Made by a program: the position numbers and the translations under genes
Assembly: GCA_946480585.1 (NCBI GenBank)
Contig: CAMLKQ010000169.1
Location: forward strand, 1 to 5,432
Direction: 5' to 3'
Origin: an uncultured Kangiella sp.
GTDB taxonomy: Bacteria; Pseudomonadota; Gammaproteobacteria; Enterobacterales; DSM-103792
Length of the DNA stretch: 5,432 nucleotides
Notes under the pieces: generated by a model
Told to the model about the DNA's origin: nothing
The model's database searches: none
The model's input: only the letters and a program-made list of their open reading frames with translations
Shown here: positions 1 through 5,432 of the stretch, in pieces
Position numbering within the stretch: position 1 is the stretch's first letter
Layout of the letters: the number at the start of each line of letters is the position of its first letter

Positions 1-1317
1 GACTGGGACAAAGCAAAACAAGAGTTGCTGCGCGATCTGGATGAAGACGCGTATCCGGCCGCGCAGCTTCAGCACAGTGAAGCGCGCGTCGATCCGGTGG
101 CGCAGCTGGCGCAGTTGCAGGTGCAGGTCATGATCGGTCCTCTGCATCGCTACGGGCCGCTGACCATTACGGGTCTGTCGCGCTATTCCGATGCGTTGGT
201 CCGGCGGTACAGCAGCGCATTGCAAGCCGGTGAGGTGTACCGGCGCAGCGATTTGCTGTCGGTGCAGCAGGCATTACAGGCGACGCCGTATTTTGAGTCG
301 GTGCAGCTCATCGTTGACCCCGTCGCGACACCTGAGCAGCCGGAACAGACCGAGGTTATCGCGCCGGTACATTTGCATGTGCAGGAGCGCTCACCGCACA
401 ACGTTTCCTTTGGTATTGGTGCCAGCTCCAACACCGGTGAACGCATTCTGGGTTATTACGGTTTTCCGGACCTGTTTGGTCAGGCCTGGGATTTCGGCAC
501 CGGTTTCCGGTTGGAGCGGGAGCGTCAGCAGTATTTCACCGATTTGTTTTTCCCGCGCAGCGAAAGCGGCTATCAGGACGGCATGGCGCTGCTGTATGAG
601 CGCGCCGAGTTTGAAAACCTGACCGTCGATCGGCGTGCGCTGCGGGTTGAGCGGGTGGCGCCCGGGCTTGCGTTCGAAACGCGTTACAGCCTGACGCTGG
701 AGCGCTCGGACGAACAGGCGGCCGAGCAGGACGATGTTCGCTATCAGGCGCTGGTGCCGGGTTTGCAGTGGACATGGCGACGGGTGGATGACATCCGCAA
801 GCCGCGTGCCGGCACTGTGCTGTCGGTGGATCTTGCCGCGGCGACCGAAGAGCTCGCTTCCGATGCCAGCTTTGGTTACACCTTGCTGCACGGCGAATAC
901 TTTCACTCGCTGACGCCGGACTGGGTGCTCGGTTTGCGCGCCGACATTGGCGCCACGTTCACGTTTTACAGCGACGCGGTGCCGCAGAGTTATCTGTTCC
1001 GTACCGGCGGTTCCCAGACCGTCCGTGGTTACGATTACCTCAGCATTGGCCGCGAACTCGACGGGGCCATCGTCGGCGCCAAACGCTTGGTCGTTGCCAG
1101 TGCCGAACTGACCTATTGGTTCAACGACGACTGGGGCGCGGCGCTGTTTGTCGACGCCGGCGATGCCAAGGATTCGATGGGCGATCTGTCGCCCTTGTTT
1201 GGCTATGGTCTCGGTGCGCGCTGGCAAACACCGGCCGGGCCACTGGCGTTTGATTTTGCCCGCGGCGAACTTGACTCCGACATTCGCTTCCACTTCATGA
1301 TCGCGGTGCCGTTCTGA
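1..1317 (+). CDS. tamA: TamA, outer-membrane Omp85-family barrel of the translocation and assembly module (5' truncated by window)
   Basis: Outer-membrane component of the TAM complex; it works with TamB in assembling a subset of outer-membrane proteins. The frame is open from base 1 (DWDKAKQELL...), so the gene starts upstream; the in-frame TTG at 25 is not a credible start because it lies inside a POTRA domain. Of 438 visible residues, about 1-49 are the end of POTRA2 (EARVDPVAQL then a strand and GPLHRYG) and about 50-130 are POTRA3 (YGPLTITG at 51-58 to VHLHVQER). Residues 131-438 are the barrel, about 308 residues, as in E. coli TamA. Omp85 hallmarks are the loop-6 motif RTGG...VRGYDY (334-346), FVDAGDA (383-389) and a terminal Phe (IAVPF) as beta-signal. 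Against the 577-residue E. coli protein about 140 residues are missing: signal peptide, POTRA1 and part of POTRA2. The tamB gene directly downstream supports TamA over BamA or a TpsB transporter. No cysteine is visible. Confidence 0.95.
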   Translation, partial: DWDKAKQELLRDLDEDAYPAAQLQHSEARVDPVAQLAQLQVQVMIGPLHRYGPLTITGLSRYSDALVRRYSSALQAGEVYRRSDLLSVQQALQATPYFESVQLIVDPVATPEQPEQTEVIAPVHLHVQERSPHNVSFGIGASSNTGERILGYYGFPDLFGQAWDFGTGFRLERERQQYFTDLFFPRSESGYQDGMALLYERAEFENLTVDRRALRVERVAPGLAFETRYSLTLERSDEQAAEQDDVRYQALVPGLQWTWRRVDDIRKPRAGTVLSVDLAAATEELASDASFGYTLLHGEYFHSLTPDWVLGLRADIGATFTFYSDAVPQSYLFRTGGSQTVRGYDYLSIGRELDGAIVGAKRLVVASAELTYWFNDDWGAALFVDAGDAKDSMGDLSPLFGYGLGARWQTPAGPLAFDFARGELDSDIRFHFMIAVPF

Positions 1318-1319
1318 TG
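1315..1319 (+). other. tamA stop / tamB start overlap (TGATG)
   Basis: The tamA stop TGA (1315-1317) shares its A with the tamB start ATG (1317-1319). The preceding bases (gcggtgccgttc) contain no recognisable purine-rich ribosome binding site. This arrangement is typical of termination-reinitiation, so TamB synthesis probably depends on ribosomes finishing tamA. The overlap is seen directly; the coupling is inferred. Confidence 0.85.
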
Positions 1320-4300
1320 CGAATCCGAACCTGGCGACATTGGCTGTTGTTGTCCCTGCTGCTGCTGGTGCTGGCCGGCGGCGGCACGCTGGCGTGGTTG
1401 CTGCACAGCGAACGCGGTGCCGCGCTGGCGCTGACGTGGTTGCAAAGCCAGTTGGATGAGCGTTTGCAGGTAAGCGGTGTGCACGGCACCTTGGCCGGCC
1501 CGCTGCGGATCGAAGAGCTACATTGGCACGCCGATGGCAGCCATCTGAAGCTCAGTCAAATTGAACTGGATTGGACGTTGTCGGCGCTCTGGCGGCGCCA
1601 TGTTCATATCCACCGGCTGCAGATCGCCACTGTCGCGATCGCAAGCGATGCCGATTCGTCGCCGTCAGCGGCGCCAGACCACCTGACCTTGCCGTTGTCA
1701 CTGCAACTCGATGCACTGCAGGTGCTGCGCTTGCAGCGCCATCAAGCCGCCGATTTTTCCGATGCCGGCCGCATGCTGCTCGAACATCTGCACGCTAACG
1801 CCAGCAGTGATGGCGTCCAGCATCAGGCGATGCTCAGCGCACGTCACGGTGATCATGATGGCAAGCTTCAAATTGCTCTCAACGGCCATGCGCCGTTTGC
1901 CTTGCAGCTGAGCGGTGATGCCCGCATCGCCACCGCGACCGGCTTGGCGGAGCTGCAGCTGCAAGCGAACGATTCGCTGCTGGCAATGCGCACCGACGCG
2001 CAGCTGCGGCACGGCGAGCAGCAGGCGACGTTGCAAGCGCTGATCACGCCATGGCAAGCGCAACCGGTCGAACAATGGCAACTGCAACTGACCCGGTTGA
2101 ATCTCGCCGAGTTTATTGCCAACGCACCGGTGACGGCACTGACCGGCCAGATGCGCGGCGGCATGAAGGGCACGCGAGCCGGCCACGGCGAGTTGCAACT
2201 GCAAAACGAGCTCGCCGGACCGTGGGATCGGCAGCGCATGCCGATCAGCACCTTGTCCACGCCGTTCACCTTCGACGCCGAGGCCTTGCAGGCCGAGCCG
2301 CTGGTGCTTCAGGTGGCGAGCGACGGCAAGCCGAGTTGTGCCGCCGAAGGCACGCTACGCTGGCAGTGGCAAGCACCGACACAACTCGATTTGCGCTTAC
2401 GTTTGCAGGATCTCAATCTGTCCAGCGTGCACAGCCGAATCCAGCCGATACAGCTGGCCGGTGATGTGAACGCGCAGCTGGGCGCCGACCGGCAAACGTT
2501 TCAGCTGAATGTTCACAACCGCGAGCTGCGGCTGGACGCCACGGCCGAACTCGATGCCCAGCGGCTGATCGTCAACCGCGCCACGCTGCGCGGCAAAGCC
2601 GGTCAGCTGGATCTGCACGGCGAGTTGTCGCGTGTTGATGCGCAGCGGTTTGTGGTGCAAGCCAATGCCCGCAAGTTGCAATTGCATCGTCTGATCCAGC
2701 TGCCGGAAACTGTGCTGAACAGCACGCTGAACGCCGACGGTGCGCTCGCGCCGGCCTTGCAGGCGCGCGTCACGTACGCGCTGCACGACAGCCGCTTCGC
2801 TGGCCAAGCCCTTACCGGCGAAGGCGAACTGAACTGGCTGCCGAACGAACGGATCGCGGCCGTTGCGGCGCTGCGTCTCGGCAACAACCAACTGACGCTC
2901 AATGGCGCGTTCGGCCAGCCCGACGATGTGCTGGAGCTGGCCTTCCAGGCGCGCGATCTGCAACTGCCGTTTCTGCACGGCAATGGCTCGGTGTCGGCGC
3001 AGCTGCGGGGCGGCTGGCAACAACCGGGCGGCAGCGTGAGTGTGCATGTGCCGCAACTGCAAAGTGGCGACTGGCAGATCACGGCGCTGCACGGCGATGG
3101 TCAATTCAGCAGCGTGCCGCAGGCACCCATGGATGTCGCCTTGCAACTGGGCGCGCTGACGCACGCCGGCGAAAAGCTGATTGTCGATACCGAACTGCTG
3201 GTGCAGGGCAGTGGCGCCCGCCATCAACTGACGCTGACAACCGAGCAAGCCGGCGAACAAGCGCGCTTGCAAGTGCAAGGCGGTTGGCAAGTAGCGGGTG
3301 CGCAGTGGCAAGGCGAGTTGACGGCCTTGTCGTGGCCCGGCACTTGGCCGCTGGAACTGAGCGCGCCAGCGCCGCTGCAATGGGATCGGCAGCAACAGCG
3401 ATTTGGTCCGGCGACGTTTGCCGCCGGCAGCGGCCAATTGCAGCTGGATCTGCTCGAACACCGCAAAGGCCGTTGGCAAAGCCGTGGCCGTTTGCGTGAC
3501 TGGCCGATTCAGCCATGGTTGCCGGAGTCGATGCAGTACAGCGATCTGCAACTCGATGGTGAATGGAATGTGCTGGCGACGCCGGAGCTGACCGGCAGCA
3601 TCCAGCTGTTTCGTCAGCGCGGCGATCTGCGCTGGCGCAATGGCAGCGAGATCGCTCTTGGTTTGCAGCAACTGCAAGCGCTGCTTTATCGCGACCAGAA
3701 CAACTTTGTGCTGACCGCGGTGGCGAATGGCGATCGGCTTGGTAGCGTGCAAGCGGCGCTGACCTATCCCACCGTTGCGTTGCAGGCACTCGACACCAGT
3801 GCACCGATCGGCGGCGTGTTGTTGGCGGAGTTGCCGGACATTGCCTGGCTTGGGCCGCTGCTGTCGCCGAGTTTTGTCACCGCTGGCCGGGTGCAGGCCG
3901 ATGTCAACGTCGGTGGTACGGCCAATCTGCCGATATTGTCCGGCACTGTCGTTGGCGAACAGCTGCAATTCGCGTCACTCGGCACCGGTCTGCAATTGCT
4001 CGATGGCCGCATGCAAATCCAGTTGCAGCAACAGCAAGCGGTGTTGCAGCAGTTGCAGTTCCGTGACGGCAGCACGCAGGCGGCGCCACGGGCGGAACTG
4101 GCGCGGATCAGCGCGGGCGGACTCACCGGCAGTGGCCAATGGGACTGGTTCAGCCAACGCGCCGATGTGCAATTGCAGCTCGAGCGACTCGGTGTGTTGC
4201 AGCTGCCAAATCAGTGGATGCGCTTGTCCGGTACGGCGCAAGCGCATTACAGCAACCGCGCCGCCAGCATCACCGGCAGTCTGCGCGCCGATGGTGGCGC

Positions 4301-5150
4301 GCTGGCGCTGGCGGATATCGGTCGACCGTCACTGTCCGACGATGTCGTGATTGTCGGTCAGACACCGCGTGAACGATCGGCGCCAATCAGTGTTGCGCTC
4401 GATGCCGACCTCGGTGAGCGGTTTTATTTCTCCGGTTCCGGGCTCGATGCGCGGTTGATCGGTAAGCTGCGCTTCAGCGCCGTGCCGGGCAATCCGCTGC
4501 GCGCCAACGGCACCATTGAAACCGTTGACGGCATGTTCGATGCGTACGGGCAGCGCCTTGCCATCGAGCGCGGCCGACTCAATTTTGCCGGCCTGATCGA
4601 CAACCCCGGTCTGGACGTGCTGGCGATGCGGCGCAATCAACCGGTGCCGGCCGGTGTCGCGGTCACCGGCACGGTGTTGCAGCCACGCGTGCAACTGGTG
4701 TCGGAACCCGATCTGCCGGAAGCGGAAAAACTGTCGTGGCTGGTGCTCGGCAAAGGGCTCAATGAAGTAGGGCCCGGCGATCCGGGCGTGCTGATGACCG
4801 CAGGGCTGGCGCTGCTCGGTGACAGTGGCGGCGGTACCTTGTCGCGCATCCAGCAACAGCTGGGCATCACGGTCGGTTTGCGCACCGGCAATCTCGGTGG
4901 AGGCCGCATGGGCTCGCGCAGCCGTTTGCTCGATTACAGCAACGCCGGCACTGCCGCCAATGCGACTGAGATCGCCAGCATCGCGAAAACCTTTGCCAGC
5001 AAATTCACCATCGGCTTTGAACAGGTGCTTGGCACTGGTGAGAGCGTGATGCTGATCTCGTGGGCGCTGTCGCGCAGCCTCAGTCTGGAAGCGCGCTCCG
5101 GCACCGACAATGCACTCGATCTGTTTTACTCGCTGCGGTTCGGCCGTTAG
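1317..5150 (+). CDS. tamB: TamB, inner-membrane-anchored periplasm-spanning partner of TamA
   Basis: AsmA-like/TamB family protein that bridges inner and outer membranes, docks on TamA, and is linked to outer-membrane protein assembly and phospholipid transport. It has 1277 residues against 1259 in E. coli, so it looks full length. Residues 1-8 are basic (R2, R4, R7), followed by one hydrophobic signal anchor at about 9-29, giving an N-in, periplasm-out topology. Residues about 45-110 hold the family's N-terminal pattern (VSGVHGTLAGPLRIEEL, then SALWRRHVHIHRLQI). A long body of short alternating Leu/Gln strands follows, consistent with a hydrophobic beta-groove. The conserved C-terminal domain (DUF490, roughly 930-1277) includes ANGTIETVDGMFDAYGQ (1063-1079), SEPDLPEAEKLSWLVLGK (1129-1146) and the final DLFYSLRFGR (1268-1277). 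C341 is the only cysteine. The ATG start is chosen because it overlaps the tamA stop and is followed at once by the anchor. No strong Shine-Dalgarno precedes it, which fits coupling to tamA. Confidence 0.96.
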   Translation: MRIRTWRHWLLLSLLLLVLAGGGTLAWLLHSERGAALALTWLQSQLDERLQVSGVHGTLAGPLRIEELHWHADGSHLKLSQIELDWTLSALWRRHVHIHRLQIATVAIASDADSSPSAAPDHLTLPLSLQLDALQVLRLQRHQAADFSDAGRMLLEHLHANASSDGVQHQAMLSARHGDHDGKLQIALNGHAPFALQLSGDARIATATGLAELQLQANDSLLAMRTDAQLRHGEQQATLQALITPWQAQPVEQWQLQLTRLNLAEFIANAPVTALTGQMRGGMKGTRAGHGELQLQNELAGPWDRQRMPISTLSTPFTFDAEALQAEPLVLQVASDGKPSCAAEGTLRWQWQAPTQLDLRLRLQDLNLSSVHSRIQPIQLAGDVNAQLGADRQTFQLNVHNRELRLDATAELDAQRLIVNRATLRGKAGQLDLHGELSRVDAQRFVVQANARKLQLHRLIQLPETVLNSTLNADGALAPALQARVTYALHDSRFAGQALTGEGELNWLPNERIAAVAALRLGNNQLTLNGAFGQPDDVLELAFQARDLQLPFLHGNGSVSAQLRGGWQQPGGSVSVHVPQLQSGDWQITALHGDGQFSSVPQAPMDVALQLGALTHAGEKLIVDTELLVQGSGARHQLTLTTEQAGEQARLQVQGGWQVAGAQWQGELTALSWPGTWPLELSAPAPLQWDRQQQRFGPATFAAGSGQLQLDLLEHRKGRWQSRGRLRDWPIQPWLPESMQYSDLQLDGEWNVLATPELTGSIQLFRQRGDLRWRNGSEIALGLQQLQALLYRDQNNFVLTAVANGDRLGSVQAALTYPTVALQALDTSAPIGGVLLAELPDIAWLGPLLSPSFVTAGRVQADVNVGGTANLPILSGTVVGEQLQFASLGTGLQLLDGRMQIQLQQQQAVLQQLQFRDGSTQAAPRAELARISAGGLTGSGQWDWFSQRADVQLQLERLGVLQLPNQWMRLSGTAQAHYSNRAASITGSLRADGGALALADIGRPSLSDDVVIVGQTPRERSAPISVALDADLGERFYFSGSGLDARLIGKLRFSAVPGNPLRANGTIETVDGMFDAYGQRLAIERGRLNFAGLIDNPGLDVLAMRRNQPVPAGVAVTGTVLQPRVQLVSEPDLPEAEKLSWLVLGKGLNEVGPGDPGVLMTAGLALLGDSGGGTLSRIQQQLGITVGLRTGNLGGGRMGSRSRLLDYSNAGTAANATEIASIAKTFASKFTIGFEQVLGTGESVMLISWALSRSLSLEARSGTDNALDLFYSLRFGR
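5147..5150. other. 4-bp tail-to-tail overlap of convergent stop codons
   Basis: The sequence TTAG contains the tamB stop TAG (plus, 5148-5150) and the reverse complement of the TAA stop (minus, 5147-5149) of the ACT-domain gene. The two coding regions therefore overlap by four bases with no intergenic spacer. Any terminator for either transcript must lie inside the other gene. I see no GC stem followed by a T-run on either strand close to this point. Confidence 0.9.
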
Positions 5151-5432
5151 CGGCTTGCGATCACGCGCGCGGTGCCGGCGTCCTGCAAGCGCTGCAGCAC
5201 GGCGGCAACCGCTGGTGCCTCAGCAGGGCGATCCAGCCCCAGCCGGAAATGCAGCTCGCCGCGCTGATCGCGCGACGAGTGCAGCGATTGCAGGTTGATC
5301 CGGGCATCGGCGAACGCTGCCAGCAGCAAGACAAGCTGGCCTGGTTCATCGCGCGGCAAATGCAGCACCACCACATCTGGTTCGTCGAGATCGGCGAGCA
5401 GATAAGCGAGCTGATCAAAGCGTTCGTAACCT
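5147..5432 (-). CDS. ACT-domain protein, C-terminal part; probably an aromatic amino acid enzyme, prephenate dehydrogenase-like (5' end outside window)
   Basis: The minus-strand frame is open from the right edge to a TAA at 5147-5149, giving 94 residues beginning GYERFDQLAYLLADLDEPD. Residues about 20-94 read as one ACT domain: strand VVVLHLP, the ligand-loop motif DEPG (28-31), helix QLVLLLAAFADA, then RINLQSLHSSR (44-54) and GELHFRLGLD (58-67), then a second helix and a last strand (ARVIAS). ACT domains bind amino acids and regulate the attached enzyme allosterically. The INLxSLHSSR...GELHFR pattern resembles the ACT tails of aromatic amino acid enzymes. Prephenate dehydratases carry ESRP where this protein has HSSR, so I favour a prephenate dehydrogenase-type protein, but the catalytic part is not visible and no symbol is given. 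The GTG at 5374 is internal to the first ACT strand and should not be used as a start. The gene converges on tamB and is probably unrelated to TAM function. Confidence 0.75.
   Translation of the reverse strand, partial: GYERFDQLAYLLADLDEPDVVVLHLPRDEPGQLVLLLAAFADARINLQSLHSSRDQRGELHFRLGLDRPAEAPAVAAVLQRLQDAGTARVIASR

Noticed and set aside
25..27. TTG as the start codon of tamA
   Set aside because: The frame is open upstream to base 1 and the sequence on both sides belongs to POTRA2. A start here would remove the signal peptide required for an outer-membrane protein.
391..1293. 300-codon open frame on the minus strand opposite tamA
   Set aside because: It is codon-aligned with tamA, has no recognisable domain, and its content is the complement of a clear Omp85 barrel. 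It is an artefact of tamA avoiding TTA, CTA and TCA codons.
2397..3968. 523-codon open frame on the minus strand opposite tamB as a real gene
   Set aside because: It is low-complexity Gln/Leu/Arg sequence in register with the well-supported tamB, with no domain or motif. It is treated as a shadow, and only the symmetry is reported as a finding.
3775..4350. 191-codon plus-strand frame inside tamB
   Set aside because: It is an off-frame reading of tamB, rich in Cys, Ser and Arg in a way typical of shadow translations in GC-rich genes, with no family resemblance.
5183..5197. Possible hairpin (CTGCA, 5-base loop, TGCAG) downstream of tamB as a terminator
   Set aside because: The stem is only five base pairs, there is no T-run after it, and it lies in the coding sequence of the ACT gene, where it encodes part of LQRLQ.
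1..5432. A novel defence, mobile or biosynthetic system in this window
   Set aside because: All but a few bases are accounted for by tamA, tamB and an ACT-domain gene with consistent composition. There are no repeats, integrase, toxin-antitoxin or unexplained intergenic space to support a new system.

Overview
The window is a dense, roughly 60% GC (judged by eye) piece of a proteobacterial chromosome, most likely gammaproteobacterial. It carries the two genes of the translocation and assembly module, tamA and tamB, in the usual order on the plus strand. The end of an unrelated ACT-domain gene on the minus strand closes the window. Genus is not assigned: the gene content fits many Gammaproteobacteria and there is no rRNA or other taxonomic marker.

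Layout: positions 1-1317 hold the 3' three quarters of tamA, which runs in from beyond the left edge. The window shows the end of POTRA2, POTRA3 and the complete Omp85-type 16-strand barrel. tamB (1317-5150) is complete, 1277 residues, and starts on the last base of the tamA stop codon (TGATG). It has an N-terminal membrane anchor, a very long beta-rich periplasmic body and the conserved C-terminal TamB (DUF490) domain. The minus-strand gene (5147 to past 5432) converges on tamB, and their stop codons overlap by four bases (TTAG/CTAA). Its 94 visible residues form an ACT regulatory domain of the kind attached to aromatic amino acid enzymes; a prephenate dehydrogenase-type C-terminus is my best guess. 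No intergenic stretch exceeds a few bases, and I see no RNA gene, mobile element, CRISPR array or convincing terminator.

How the genes work together: TamA is the outer-membrane barrel and TamB the inner-membrane-anchored protein that spans the periplasm and docks on TamA through its C-terminal region. Together they help insert some outer-membrane proteins, and TamB is also linked to phospholipid transport to the outer membrane. The 1-nt overlap suggests translational coupling. The ACT gene is not functionally related and is merely a convergent neighbour.

I found no evidence of an undescribed system. The points worth a second look are the two gene overlaps, the Leu-Gln alternation in TamB and the long in-register antisense reading frames it helps create, and the unresolved identity of the ACT gene.
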